60,382 bases of DNA from Leptospira biflexa. Its GTDB lineage: Bacteria > Spirochaetota > Leptospiria > Turneriellales > DYLW01. Numbering within the stretch: the stretch's first letter is position 1; every line of letters starts with the position of its first letter. The notes under the pieces were generated by a model that did no database searches, was not told where the DNA came from, and worked only from the letters and a program-made list of their open reading frames with translations. The position numbers and the translations under genes are program-made. Positions 17,482 through 26,776 of this stretch are shown here, piece after piece. Location: positions 1-60,382 of the forward strand of contig DYOA01000013.1 of the NCBI GenBank assembly GCA_020720785.1, written 5' to 3'.

Positions 17482-18405
17482 ATGAATGAATTGAATTCCC
17501 CTCCATCAATCAGTTACGCCCGGCTGGATTTGCAACTGAAAAGCATTTTCCAGTTTATCCCATTTCATTTTGTACCGTTTACCATAGCCGCTTTTTTTGC
17601 CTTCTGGTCTTTCAAACAATTACCACCCTCCATCTGGTGGTCCTGGCTGATATATCCGTTCATTATGCTGGCCGGAGGATATATTTTTCTTTTATTAGTA
17701 GTCCTCTTTGTGGGAGTTGCCTATCGTATTGTACCTGCTCTGGAATCAGGGAAGAAATACAAGACATACAGCAAGGAATGGCTCACCTGGGGAGTGAAAG
17801 CGGAGCTGTATAAAGCAGTGGCCGATTATGATATCCTCTATAATTATATCCTGAAAATCTATTCTCTTCGCTGGTTGTTTTTTAAGCTCATCGGCTTGAA
17901 ACTCCCCGCCACCAGCATGATAGCCACAGACGTAAGAATATATGAGCCCCATTTTCTGGAAGTGGGACAGAACGTGCTTTTACCGGTTTACTCAATTTTT
18001 TCCGGACATTTGATTACCGGAAATACTATGATTATGGGAAAAATAAAAATTGGGGATAACGCTCGTCTGGGTGCCCAGTCCGGTTTCAGTCCGGGTGTAA
18101 CGGTGGGAGACGGTGTGGCCATCGGATTTGGGGTCCAGTTGGGGCCTTTTTCCAGCGTGGGAGAAAAAACATTGATTGACTCCGGAACCAAAGTTGCCGA
18201 TCAGGTATCCATAGGTAAAAACTGCTATATTGGAAAGGACTGTGTGATTGACCGGAGAGTTGTTATTGGTGATGGCATCAGCGTTCCACCTTTTACCAGA
18301 ATTGAAGCCAAAAGAAAAATAACCCGGAATGAGGATATTTTCCAACCCCACGTGGGAGAAAGGAGGGTACCCGCGAGAACTGCCGGAGAACGTAGAAAGA
18401 AATAA
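17482..18405 (+). CDS. Membrane-anchored left-handed beta-helix (hexapeptide) protein
   Basis: 307 residues. Two hydrophobic helices (about 30-50 and 55-82) precede a cytoplasmic left-handed beta-helix (about 155-270) of hexapeptide repeats such as IGDNAR, VGDGVA, IGFGVQ, IGKNCY, IGKDCV and IGDGIS. Proteins of this form are usually acyl- or acetyltransferases modifying sugars or lipids. The acceptor is unknown and the catalytic His is not obvious, so a scaffold role is possible. AAAGGA precedes the ATG. The response regulator follows after six bases. Confidence 0.78.
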   Translation: MNELNSPPSISYARLDLQLKSIFQFIPFHFVPFTIAAFFAFWSFKQLPPSIWWSWLIYPFIMLAGGYIFLLLVVLFVGVAYRIVPALESGKKYKTYSKEWLTWGVKAELYKAVADYDILYNYILKIYSLRWLFFKLIGLKLPATSMIATDVRIYEPHFLEVGQNVLLPVYSIFSGHLITGNTMIMGKIKIGDNARLGAQSGFSPGVTVGDGVAIGFGVQLGPFSSVGEKTLIDSGTKVADQVSIGKNCYIGKDCVIDRRVVIGDGISVPPFTRIEAKRKITRNEDIFQPHVGERRVPARTAGERRKK

Positions 18406-18411
18406 GGAATT

Positions 18412-18882
18412 ATGGACACAAAAGGTTATATTATTTGCGTTGATGATGAGAAAACCGTCCTGGATACCCTCCAGGAGCAGTTGACAGGATCGTTTTCCAC
18501 CACTCATGATGTACTGACAGCAAATTCCGGGGAAGAAGCCTTGGAATTGCTGGCAACATTGACCAAAGAAGGGGAAACCGTGGATCTGGTGATCACAGAC
18601 CAGGTTATGCCCAAAATGAAAGGGGACGAACTGATGAAGATTATCCAGGAAAGATACCCCAACACCATGAAGATACTCTTGACCGGGCAAGCTGGACTGG
18701 ACGCCACCATAAAGGCCATCAATTATGGAGGACTGAACCGTTTTGTGGAAAAACCATGGAATAAGGAAGATTTGGTCAACGATATACAGGCCTTAATTCA
18801 CAAATTCCGGGAAAACCTGGAAAACCAGAGACTCATTGCCAGACTGGAGGCCCGTATTAATGAACTGGAAACCGGGACCTAA
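18412..18882 (+). CDS. Stand-alone response regulator receiver protein
   Basis: 156 residues. A complete receiver domain has Asp11-Asp12, the phosphorylation site Asp63 (ITDQVMPKMKG), Thr91 and Lys114 (VEKPW). The type is common in RpfG/hybrid regulators. A C-terminal helix (about 125-150) looks coiled-coil, but there is no DNA-binding or enzymatic output domain. An AAGGA site precedes the ATG, and it is co-transcribed with the hexapeptide gene. No partner kinase is adjacent. Its last four bases overlap the convergent SanA-like gene. Confidence 0.9.
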   Translation: MDTKGYIICVDDEKTVLDTLQEQLTGSFSTTHDVLTANSGEEALELLATLTKEGETVDLVITDQVMPKMKGDELMKIIQERYPNTMKILLTGQAGLDATIKAINYGGLNRFVEKPWNKEDLVNDIQALIHKFRENLENQRLIARLEARINELETGT

Positions 18883-19571
18883 TCCGCTACATTCCAGGTT
18901 TGTTTTCCATTTCCGGATAATGGGTATTTTTTGGCCGATTTGAGAACATCCGGATCAAAATTGTACAGCGAGATAATATCCTTGATGCGTGCGAAAAATT
19001 CCCGGACACGGGAAGACAAGTTTGTTTTATAAAAACCCATATTTGCCGGATAACCTGTGGCTTCCATATCCAAAATTCCCGCTATCATCAAAGCCCGGTA
19101 CAGATGATATTTTTGGGTGACGATGACAATCCGTTTTGCTCCAAAAATATATTTGGTATGAATCAGCGAATTCCTTGTGTTGATTCCCGCATGGTCAATA
19201 AAAATATCTTCCGGGGACACCCGTTTTTTCAGTAAATAATCCTTCATTACGTTCACTTCGTCATAGTATAATTTGGAATTATCCCCGGAAACAATTAGTT
19301 TTTGCACCCTCCCTGTATGGTACAAAAAAGCGGCTTTTTCCAGACGTTCTTTTAAAACTCCGGAAGGTTCCTTTTTTACCGTCACACTTGCCCCCAGAAT
19401 CAGAGCGACCTGGGCAGGATTTATTCTCTCCGGATCTGTCTGTATCCATTTTTCATAATAGTATGGAATTAATCCATTGGCAAGAAGAAGGCTCAACGCC
19501 GGAATCAGCGTTAATAGAATCATCAATATTCGTGCTTTACTGTTCATCGAATTAACAATAATAGTCCACAT
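18879..19571 (-). CDS. SanA/YdcF-like DUF218 membrane protein
   Basis: 230 residues. One N-terminal membrane helix (about 14-35) is followed by a DUF218 domain: VALILGASV, a RLEKAAFLYHTGRV helix, LIVSGDN, the NTRNS motif near 135, and IVIVTQKYHLYRAL. Family members such as SanA affect envelope barrier properties. The biochemical activity is not established. The start is uncertain, since ATG 19547 also leaves an intact membrane helix. No ribosome site is clear. Confidence 0.82.
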   Translation of the reverse strand: MWTIIVNSMNSKARILMILLTLIPALSLLLANGLIPYYYEKWIQTDPERINPAQVALILGASVTVKKEPSGVLKERLEKAAFLYHTGRVQKLIVSGDNSKLYYDEVNVMKDYLLKKRVSPEDIFIDHAGINTRNSLIHTKYIFGAKRIVIVTQKYHLYRALMIAGILDMEATGYPANMGFYKTNLSSRVREFFARIKDIISLYNFDPDVLKSAKKYPLSGNGKQTWNVAD

Positions 19572-19619
19572 ATTCTGTAAATAGTAATCCGGAGTGGGAA
19601 ATCAAAAAAGGAGATTCTC

Positions 19620-20114
19620 ATGCAAATCACATATTTTCCCATAGGGTTGGTGCACTCCCCCTTCACCGCGGCGGAGGGAACTCCCATCCAGGCGGCTTCA
19701 TCGGGAGCGGTGGGAACCGTGGAAATATATCCGGAGTATGCGGAAGGATTGCAGGATATTGAAGGCTTTTCCCATCTCTACCTGATATACCATTTTCATC
19801 TGTCCATACCCAAAGGTCTGCGGTTGACTCCGTTCATGGACAAACACCCCCGTGGAGTTTTTTCCATGCGGGGTCCTTCCCGTCCCAACCCAATTGGTAT
19901 TTCTGTGGTAACCCTGCTCTCAGTGAAAGACAATTTGTTGGAGGTGGGTGAGCTGGATATTCTGGATAAAACTCCTCTTCTGGATATGAAACCATATATC
20001 CCGGAATTTGATGTCCGGGAGGATTGCTCCATCGGCTGGTTACAGACAAAAAACGGGGAATTGTCCGGTACTTTCGATGACGGACGGTTTATCCACCGCA
20101 ATTCCCGCCCATAA
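19620..20114 (+). CDS. trmO: tRNA (t6A37-N6) methyltransferase, TrmO/UPF0066 family
   Basis: 164 residues, near the size of the catalytic domain. Seen: PIGLVHSPF at the start, EGFSHLYLIYHFH near 52-64, and the family signature MRGPSRPNPIGIS at about 83-95, which binds SAM. Members methylate the threonylcarbamoyl group on A37 of tRNA-Thr. This form lacks the extra C-terminal domain of E. coli TrmO. AAAGGAG precedes the ATG. The last 26 bases overlap the convergent panC. Confidence 0.9.
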   Translation: MQITYFPIGLVHSPFTAAEGTPIQAASSGAVGTVEIYPEYAEGLQDIEGFSHLYLIYHFHLSIPKGLRLTPFMDKHPRGVFSMRGPSRPNPIGISVVTLLSVKDNLLEVGELDILDKTPLLDMKPYIPEFDVREDCSIGWLQTKNGELSGTFDDGRFIHRNSRP

Positions 20115-20958
20115 ACATATTGTCAATCAGCCGGACATCTCCGCAATAGACTGCCACCGCAGCCAAACCCTGCGTTACTATGGCATCATCCGGCAAGTCT
20201 TCCAGAGTGCGGGGATCATAGATCCCGGCATAATCCACCTGAACAGAACCCAGATATTTTTCATAGATTCCCTTCATCTCTTTAACCAGGATGCGTGGAT
20301 TTTTTTCCCACGCATCCCGAATGGCCGCCAGAGACCGGGAAATTACAATAGCATCCTTTCTGTTTTCTGGGGACAGACGGGCATTCCGGCTGGACATGGC
20401 CAGACCATCCTTTTCCCGGATGATGGGTATGGGAATGATTTCGACCTCCAGATGAAGGTCTTTATTCATTTTTTGTATTAATAAAAGCTGCTGATAATCC
20501 TTGCACCCAAAAACAGCATATTGTGGCTTTATCCATACAAAAAGGTTATGAACAATCAATAATACTCCTTCAAAATGGCCGGGACGGGTTTTCCCGCAGA
20601 GCCGGCTCATCATGTCCGGATAGCGGAGCTGGATCAGATTTGTGGATTGGTCCCCATAAATTTCCTGAACGCCGGGGTGAAAAAGAACATCCACGCCCTC
20701 GTTCTCCGCAAGAGAAATATCATTTTCCGTATTCACCGGATATTTTTCGTAATCCTCTTTATTATTAAATTGGGCCGGGTTCACAAAAATGGAAACCACC
20801 ACCAAATCCCCTACTTCCCTGGCTTTCCGGAACAAAGAAAGATGCCCTTCGTGTAAAAAGCCCATAGTGGGAACAAAGGCCACTTTTTTATCCGGATTTA
20901 CACATCGGTAGTTTTCCAGAAAACCGGAAATCCCTTTTATGGTATTAAATATCTGCAT
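20089..20958 (-). CDS. panC: Pantothenate synthetase (pantoate-beta-alanine ligase)
   Basis: 289 residues, the normal length. It condenses pantoate with beta-alanine using ATP, on the way to coenzyme A. Seen: the HIGH-type site PTMGFLHEGH (30-39), FVNPAQF near 58, the pantoate-binding GHFEGV near 127, GCKDYQQ, and the KMSKS-like REKDGLAMSSRN near 186-197. It ends with an unusual Met/Gly/Cys-rich tail overlapping trmO. It lies 43 bases downstream of polA in the same direction. No panB or panD is seen. Confidence 0.96.
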   Translation of the reverse strand: MQIFNTIKGISGFLENYRCVNPDKKVAFVPTMGFLHEGHLSLFRKAREVGDLVVVSIFVNPAQFNNKEDYEKYPVNTENDISLAENEGVDVLFHPGVQEIYGDQSTNLIQLRYPDMMSRLCGKTRPGHFEGVLLIVHNLFVWIKPQYAVFGCKDYQQLLLIQKMNKDLHLEVEIIPIPIIREKDGLAMSSRNARLSPENRKDAIVISRSLAAIRDAWEKNPRILVKEMKGIYEKYLGSVQVDYAGIYDPRTLEDLPDDAIVTQGLAAVAVYCGDVRLIDNMFMGGNCGG

Positions 20959-21001
20959 GTCCTCCCCCCATTATTTTGATGATTATTTCTGCCCGGTTGG
21001 C

Positions 21002-23977
21002 CTATTTTGCCTCTTCCCAGTTGCGACCATAACCTCCGCTCACCACAAGAGGAACCCGGAATTCCACGCAGTTCTCCATAATCTCTTTGATTTCCGGAAA
21101 AACCTGTTTTTTTTCCCCTTCCGGGACCTCAAAGATCAGCTCATCATGTATCTGCAGAATCATTCGCGTTTTGCTCCCGCGTTTTTCCAGCATTTTCTGG
21201 ATGTCAATCATGGCCACCTTGATTAAATCTGCCGCAGTGGACTGGATGGGGGTATTGATGGCCAGTCTCCTCCCTGCTTCCCGCAAATTATGGCTGGAAG
21301 AACTTAATTCCGGGATATATCTTCTTCTTCCAAAATAATTTTCCGTAAATCCTTTTTCCCTGGCCGATTTTTCCGCATTCTCCATATATTTACGGATACC
21401 GGGAAACATCTCAAAATACAGGGATATCATGGATTTGGCTTCTGCCCTGGAAATTTTCATGGAATTGGAAAGCCCAAAATCCGTGACCCCATACACAATG
21501 GAAAAGTTCAACACCTTGGCACGGGACCGCATCCTGGAAAATTCCGGAGTGTGTTTCATCTGTGCCAGAATCTGCGGATCAATATCCGGTATGACCCCTG
21601 GATGGATAATATCCTCGCTCCAGACATTTTTTCTGTCATCAAAAAAACGCCGGTAAAGAAGATACGCTGCTTTATCGTGGATGTCTTCCCCGTGGAGAAA
21701 CGCATCTGTCAGATTTGTATCCCCGGAATAATGGGCCAGAATTCGCAGTTCAATCTGGCTGTAATCCAGCACCAGAAGAGAGAATCCCTCCTCCGCAATA
21801 AATGCCCGCCGGATCTGCCGCCCCTCCTCTTCCTTTATGGGAATATTCTGTAAATTCGGATTGGAGGATGTGATCCTTCCTGTGGCGGCCACCACAGGGG
21901 AAAAACTGGAGTGGATCCTTCCGGTGGAGGGAACAATATAACCCGGCAGAGGATCAATGTATGTGCCCAGTAGCTTATTGGCCAGACGGTATTCCAGCAT
22001 CCGGTCCACCACTTCATGTTCCCCCTTCAGCAATTCCAGAACGGAGGCGTCTGTGGATGCTTTCCCTCCCGAAGTTTTCTTCTTCATATCCAGACCCAGC
22101 TCATCATACAATACAGACGCAAGCTGTTGCGGGGAATTCAGGTTAAAGCTCCGCCCGGCGGCCTCATATATTTTTTGCTCCAGAATACGGATTTTTTCCG
22201 TGAAATCCACGCTCATTTTCTTCAGGTATTCCAAATCCACCAGAACCCCATTTTTCTCCATCTTATTCAAAACATAAATAAAGGGGAGATCAATATTCCG
22301 GTATAAATCCATCAGCCCGGATTTTTCCGTCTCCGGAACCAGAATATCCTTCAAACGCAGAGCAACGCCGGCATCTTCCCCTGCATAAGCGGAAAGAGTA
22401 CGGAGTGAAATTTCCACCAGAGGGATTGTCTTTTTCCCCGTACCCGTGATTTCTTTATACAGAATGGTGGTTTCCCCCAGATATTTAGTAGCCAGATCAT
22501 CCAGATTATGCTCCCGCTTTTCCGGATTTTTTAAATAGGACAGCATCATGGTATCATAGCGGATCCCTCTCAGATCAATACCATGATTCTGTAAAACCAG
22601 CATATCATATTTGATATTCTGTCCAACTTTAATTATGGATTCATCCTCCAGTACGCCCCGCAGGGCTTCTATGAGGGTTAGGCCATCGTCCACATCCGCA
22701 TAATCCGGATGAATGGTTTCCGTCCGGGCAAAAATGGCAGGGATATACAGTAGCTTAATGTTGGAACCTTTTTCCATGACCAGCCCGCCCGATGGATGGA
22801 AATATGCAATGGAAATTCCCACCAGAGAGGCTTCCATGGGAGATTTGGATGTGGTTTCCGTGTCCACAGAAATCTCCGGATTTTCCAGATTGCGGATTTC
22901 CTGTTCGCAGGCATCCCAATCGTATTTTTTTCTTATTATGCGGGTGGCGGAAGCATATCTTTCTATCCGCGTATCCAGATTGTTTTCCAGAGCTCCAAAA
23001 AGTCCTTCCTGCAAATACGCCGGAGAAGCCAAATCTCCGGAATCTGTTTTCTCCGGATCCGTTTCTTTCTCCGGAGCTTTTTGTTCCATCGGATAACTGC
23101 GGAATAACTTCTCAAAATCATTATAGACAGAGTGAATTTCTTTTTCTTTGAAAATCCGGATTTTCTTCTCCAGAGATGGACTCACCCACCGATCCATTTT
23201 TGAAAAAAGGAAAGGTAATTTCATGTCCGTTTTCAAACGCACCAGATCTCTGGATAAAAATGCATTATCCCGGTCATCATCCAGTTTTTTTGCGACCGCT
23301 TTTGCGGATATTTTATCCAGATTATCGTAAATATCTTCCAGAGATCCGAACTGTGCCACCAGAGCGGCAGCCCCCTTCTCCCCGATTCCTTTGACTCCGG
23401 GTATAAAGTCAGAAGAATCCCCCATCAATGCCAGAAAATCCATGATGCGGTCATGGGGAATGCCCCATTTTTTCTTTGGATATTCCGTATCCAGAATTTC
23501 ATAATCGCCGGTTTTATAACCCGCCCGGAGCATAAACACATTTTCACCCAGCATGGCCATCAAATCCTTATCCGCAGTGGCCAGATAAAGCGTGTATTCC
23601 TTCTGGCCATGAATGCTCGTTGCCAGGCTGGCCAGGGCGTCATCCGCTTCTTCGTTTTCCGGAATCCAGAGCGGAAGTTCCAGACTCCGAATGATTCCCT
23701 GGATTTCTTCAATCTGTATTTTCAAGTCATCCGGGGTGGGTTTCCGGTTGGATTTGTATTCGGGAAAGATTTCATGCCGGAAATTTTTTTTGGACGGATC
23801 AAAAACAAAAACCAGATAATCCGGCTGGATCACTTTCGCCATCGTGGCTATATTGCGGAAAAACCCCATAACCGCTCCCGTGGGAATGCCGTCTTTGTTG
23901 GTCAGGTTCTGGGCAGCCATTGCATAATATGACCGGTAGGAAAGTGCGTGCCCGTCAATGGCCAGAATTTTTTTCAT
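21002..23977 (-). CDS. polA: DNA polymerase I
   Basis: 991 residues with all three domains. The 5' nuclease (1-300) has IDGHALSYRS, VFDPSKKNFRHE, EADDALASLA and ATADKDLMA. The 3'-5' exonuclease (about 350-545) keeps its acidic residues in VDTETTS, GQNIKYDMLVL and YAGEDAGV, so proofreading should be active. The polymerase domain (about 580-991) has the catalytic DYSQIELR, motif B RAKVLNFSIVYG and QIHDELIFEVPE. It carries out repair and Okazaki-fragment processing. An acidic linker of about 40 residues (rich in Glu, Asp, Lys) follows the nuclease. It sits between the SUMF1-like gene and panC on the minus strand. Confidence 0.97.
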   Translation of the reverse strand: MKKILAIDGHALSYRSYYAMAAQNLTNKDGIPTGAVMGFFRNIATMAKVIQPDYLVFVFDPSKKNFRHEIFPEYKSNRKPTPDDLKIQIEEIQGIIRSLELPLWIPENEEADDALASLATSIHGQKEYTLYLATADKDLMAMLGENVFMLRAGYKTGDYEILDTEYPKKKWGIPHDRIMDFLALMGDSSDFIPGVKGIGEKGAAALVAQFGSLEDIYDNLDKISAKAVAKKLDDDRDNAFLSRDLVRLKTDMKLPFLFSKMDRWVSPSLEKKIRIFKEKEIHSVYNDFEKLFRSYPMEQKAPEKETDPEKTDSGDLASPAYLQEGLFGALENNLDTRIERYASATRIIRKKYDWDACEQEIRNLENPEISVDTETTSKSPMEASLVGISIAYFHPSGGLVMEKGSNIKLLYIPAIFARTETIHPDYADVDDGLTLIEALRGVLEDESIIKVGQNIKYDMLVLQNHGIDLRGIRYDTMMLSYLKNPEKREHNLDDLATKYLGETTILYKEITGTGKKTIPLVEISLRTLSAYAGEDAGVALRLKDILVPETEKSGLMDLYRNIDLPFIYVLNKMEKNGVLVDLEYLKKMSVDFTEKIRILEQKIYEAAGRSFNLNSPQQLASVLYDELGLDMKKKTSGGKASTDASVLELLKGEHEVVDRMLEYRLANKLLGTYIDPLPGYIVPSTGRIHSSFSPVVAATGRITSSNPNLQNIPIKEEEGRQIRRAFIAEEGFSLLVLDYSQIELRILAHYSGDTNLTDAFLHGEDIHDKAAYLLYRRFFDDRKNVWSEDIIHPGVIPDIDPQILAQMKHTPEFSRMRSRAKVLNFSIVYGVTDFGLSNSMKISRAEAKSMISLYFEMFPGIRKYMENAEKSAREKGFTENYFGRRRYIPELSSSSHNLREAGRRLAINTPIQSTAADLIKVAMIDIQKMLEKRGSKTRMILQIHDELIFEVPEGEKKQVFPEIKEIMENCVEFRVPLVVSGGYGRNWEEAK

Positions 23978-24015
23978 AATCTTGAGTGGAATATCCGGGG
24001 CAGACGTAAAGAGTT

Positions 24016-24885
24016 TTATGAGCCGTTAAAACTTTTCGTCTCCGGATTGGGTGTTTTTTCCGGGGGAAACCTTCGGGCGGCCATCCTGAACCCAATCGAA
24101 TTGGCCGCTCCGTCCCGGGAATGGTAATTGCGGTTGGCGGGACGCAGGCTGGTCGGATTGCTGGTCCAGCCCCCACCCCGAATCGCCATATCATTACACT
24201 CCGGAGTGATAAAGGGCTCCTCTGTTTTCTGGATACGGTAATTACCATGGTAGCAATCCTGAACCCATTCCCAGACATTCCCCGGCATATCGTAAATCCC
24301 AAAGGTATTGGGGGAAAATTTACCTACGGCATAAGTGCCAATTTCATCACAAAAAATATCGTCATCAAATAGGGCTCCTCTCTGGCTTGTGCTACGGCAG
24401 ATGGGTTTTTGCTCTCCCCAGGGATAGGCACTGCTTTTTCCGGAACGGGCAGCGTATTCCCACTGGGTTTCTGTGGGCAAGGCAAAAAGAAGGTGATGGG
24501 AATTACTGTAAAGGTTATTGAATATTTGCATAAATGCAAGTGTATCTTCATAAGTGACCATTTCCGCCGGACATTGGGGGCAATTATTAAAATGAGACGG
24601 ATTTTTACCGGTGATCCGGGAATAGATATCCTGCGTGATTTCGTATTTGCCCATATAAAATTCTTCCACACACCGCTCATGAACCGGTTGTTCATCGGTT
24701 TCCAGCGAGGAACCCATCATAAAACATCCGGACGGAATGAGGATAAAATCCACCCCTTCAATGAGGATTTCCGGGTTGTCTTTTTGTGTCATAGGCGTTT
24801 CCCCGCTCTGTCCATACACCTTGCATGGGGAAAGTACCACAGAAAGGCAAAGGATAGTAAATAAAAAAAACTTATGAATCCTCAT
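24016..24885 (-). CDS. Secreted SUMF1/FGE-sulfatase-fold protein, non-catalytic
   Basis: 289 residues from ATG 24885, chosen because GGCGAGAGA precedes it and a signal peptide (FFLFTILCLSVVLS) follows at once. The fold is that of formylglycine-generating enzymes: IPSGCFMMGSS, the EITQDIYSRITGKNPSHF helix, LPTETQWEYAARSG, MPGNVWEWVQDCYH and RGGGWTSNPTSLRPANRN...GFRMA. The two active-site cysteines of true FGE, expected in the C-terminal RGG...GFR segment, are absent, so sulfatase activation is unlikely. Such proteins can serve other oxidases or carbohydrate binding. It leads a row into polA and panC. Confidence 0.82.
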   Translation of the reverse strand: MRIHKFFLFTILCLSVVLSPCKVYGQSGETPMTQKDNPEILIEGVDFILIPSGCFMMGSSLETDEQPVHERCVEEFYMGKYEITQDIYSRITGKNPSHFNNCPQCPAEMVTYEDTLAFMQIFNNLYSNSHHLLFALPTETQWEYAARSGKSSAYPWGEQKPICRSTSQRGALFDDDIFCDEIGTYAVGKFSPNTFGIYDMPGNVWEWVQDCYHGNYRIQKTEEPFITPECNDMAIRGGGWTSNPTSLRPANRNYHSRDGAANSIGFRMAARRFPPEKTPNPETKSFNGS

Positions 24886-25056
24886 TATTCTCTCGCCCAC
24901 CATGTATCCTGACCAAGAGTGTCCATCGGAATTTTTTTCCATAGATGACGACATGCTTCTATAAACGGCAAGGATAAGGGGCGGCAATTGGCCATCATTG
25001 AACGAGAGCATTAATGGACCATCGTACCATGGATTTAACCGATTCATCCATGGTCA

Positions 25057-25095
25057 ATACGCTAATATACTATACATTATTATAGCGTATATAAT
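25057..25095. promoter_or_regulatory. Inverted repeat and -10 box before the YraN-like gene
   Basis: Perfect arms ATACGCTA (25057-25064) and TAGCGTAT (25083-25090), 18 bases apart, overlap a TATAAT at 25090-25095. It lies between the divergent SUMF1-like and YraN-like genes, which fits an operator. A transcript starting about seven bases after TATAAT would have almost no leader before ATG 25105. Confidence 0.4.
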
Positions 25096-25104
25096 TATGG
25101 CATT

Positions 25105-25461
25105 ATGAACACAATTATGGAAGGAAAACAAACCCAGAGCCGGGCTACGTCCATTCTGGGAGAAATGGGCTATTCCATCCTTGAGGAAAACAAAAAAATC
25201 AGTAAGATTGAAATTGACATTATCACGAACCACCGGGAGAAAGACAGAATCATATTCTGGGAGGTGAAAAAAGTCAACCGGAAAAACTATCGGAATGGAT
25301 ATTTCCCCTTCTCCCGGCAACAATGGAAAAGATATGTACGGGCATCCCAGATTGGATCACGATACCTTTTTCCGCAAAAAAAAATCCTCATTGGTCTGGT
25401 CATATTGGATCAGAACAATGAGGTTATTTTTATTGAGCCGGAATTTTATTATTTCCCCTGA
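25105..25461 (+). CDS. YraN/UPF0102-like endonuclease-fold protein
   Basis: 118 residues. The order SILGEMGYSILEEN, IEIDIITNH, IIFWEVKKV and a later helix RYVRASQIGSRYL matches UPF0102 proteins. Their PD-(D/E)xK core would be the Glu-Ile-Asp and Glu-Val-Lys seen here. The usual GEIDLI is written IEIDII, so it is divergent. Function in the family is linked to DNA processing but not firmly known. No ribosome site is seen. ATG 25117 is an alternative start. Confidence 0.65.
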   Translation: MNTIMEGKQTQSRATSILGEMGYSILEENKKISKIEIDIITNHREKDRIIFWEVKKVNRKNYRNGYFPFSRQQWKRYVRASQIGSRYLFPQKKILIGLVILDQNNEVIFIEPEFYYFP

Positions 25462-25485
25462 AACATCATTCCAGGGGAAAATCCA

Positions 25486-26727
25486 TTACAGTACGGACTT
25501 GATCAATCCGGGCAGTTTTTCACATTCGCTCTTACTAAGGGAGCAGATGGAAATTCTTAAAGCCGGAGGATCCGCAATGGGTACTGTAAACACATTGATG
25601 GCTTCCAGTTTTTCCGCAATGGCGGACGCATCCGGAACATAAACAGTTGTGAAATATCCGCCGGTGGGCTTGGAAATCCGGAGTCCTGCCTTAGCGGCTG
25701 CTTCCGCGAATATTCCAAATCTTTCCTGGATCACCGTATTGGCAGCCTGTCTTTCTTCCTCTGCTTTTTTTATCAATTTTTCATCGGCCAGAATGGTCGC
25801 CAGGGCTTTTTGGGGAGCGGTCACGTTATTGGAATTGGACGCACGGGTGGTTCCTTCCATTACATTGAACCACTCATCGGCTTGTGCTTCATTTCTGGAA
25901 AGCAGGATATTGATTCCAACCCTCCACCCATAGGCCATAAAAGACTTGCTCGCAGAGGGTGCCAGAATGATGTTCAGGGATGGGTCAATGTCCATGATTT
26001 CCGGAACAAACTGGAGGTCTTTGGAATCCTTGCCGTTTGGCCCAAAGTCAATATAGGCAATGTCCAGAAAAATGCTTTTGGGAACATTGAATTTTTTGAG
26101 AATTTCTGCCATCTTGTGCCATTCTTCCCTGGTTATGGAAGCACCGGTGGGATTGCTGTACGGGCTGTTGATCAGAAGAAACAGCCTGCCCTCTTCTTTG
26201 GCTACTTTCGTGACAGTCTCTTCAAAGGATTTTAGATTCAGATTCAGATTTTCGTCCAGGAGATAAAAACCGGCTACCTTTTTTCCCGCCTGTTTGATAA
26301 TCAGATTATAGTTGGGCCAATAGGGTAAATGACTGATGACCGTCTGGGATGCCATATTGATCACAGCCAGAAAAATACCGCCGGTCCCTCCGTGGGTGGG
26401 GATTGCCCGGATATGAACGTCCTTGGGCAATTGGACACCCTTCAGAATATACTGTGGATAGGCAGTTTTCAACTCCGGGTTCCCTCCGGGGGGAGTATAT
26501 CCGCAAAGCTGGTCCCCGCTTTTATTGATTAAATCCTTCATCACATCCAGATAGGTGGGAATGATAAAAGGATTACCATCTTCATCCATTCCATTTCCCA
26601 AAGATGAATTAATCACTTTATCTTTTCCAAGTTTGGAGGTTGCTTCTTTTGCTCTTGCGGAAACGGCAAATATTCCCGCCTTTTTACTCATAATAATACT
26701 TTTTCTTTCTTCAATAATTATACTCAT
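25486..26727 (-). CDS. PLP-dependent class I/II aminotransferase
   Basis: 413 residues of the fold-type I aminotransferases, closest by eye to aspartate/tyrosine-type enzymes. Seen: GYTPPGGNPELK near 76, HGGTGGIFLAV near 111, NSPYSNPTG near 187 with the substrate-binding Asn, DIAYIDFG near 222, the PLP lysine in SASKSFMAYGWRVG near 258, and the C-terminal LRISIC with the carboxylate-binding Arg. Tyr and Arg contacts are intact, so it should be active. Its substrate is not determined. AAGGA lies seven bases before ATG 26727. A second ATG twelve codons in is less supported. Confidence 0.88.
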   Translation of the reverse strand: MSIIIEERKSIIMSKKAGIFAVSARAKEATSKLGKDKVINSSLGNGMDEDGNPFIIPTYLDVMKDLINKSGDQLCGYTPPGGNPELKTAYPQYILKGVQLPKDVHIRAIPTHGGTGGIFLAVINMASQTVISHLPYWPNYNLIIKQAGKKVAGFYLLDENLNLNLKSFEETVTKVAKEEGRLFLLINSPYSNPTGASITREEWHKMAEILKKFNVPKSIFLDIAYIDFGPNGKDSKDLQFVPEIMDIDPSLNIILAPSASKSFMAYGWRVGINILLSRNEAQADEWFNVMEGTTRASNSNNVTAPQKALATILADEKLIKKAEEERQAANTVIQERFGIFAEAAAKAGLRISKPTGGYFTTVYVPDASAIAEKLEAINVFTVPIADPPALRISICSLSKSECEKLPGLIKSVL

Positions 26728-26776
26728 GATTGTTTCCTTGTGTTCGCGATTTAAACTGGTGATCTGCTGTCCAGTT

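Noticed and set aside
24886..25047. N-terminal extension of the SUMF1-like protein
   Set aside because: A ribosome site and signal peptide mark ATG 24885 as the start; the extension is unlike any leader.
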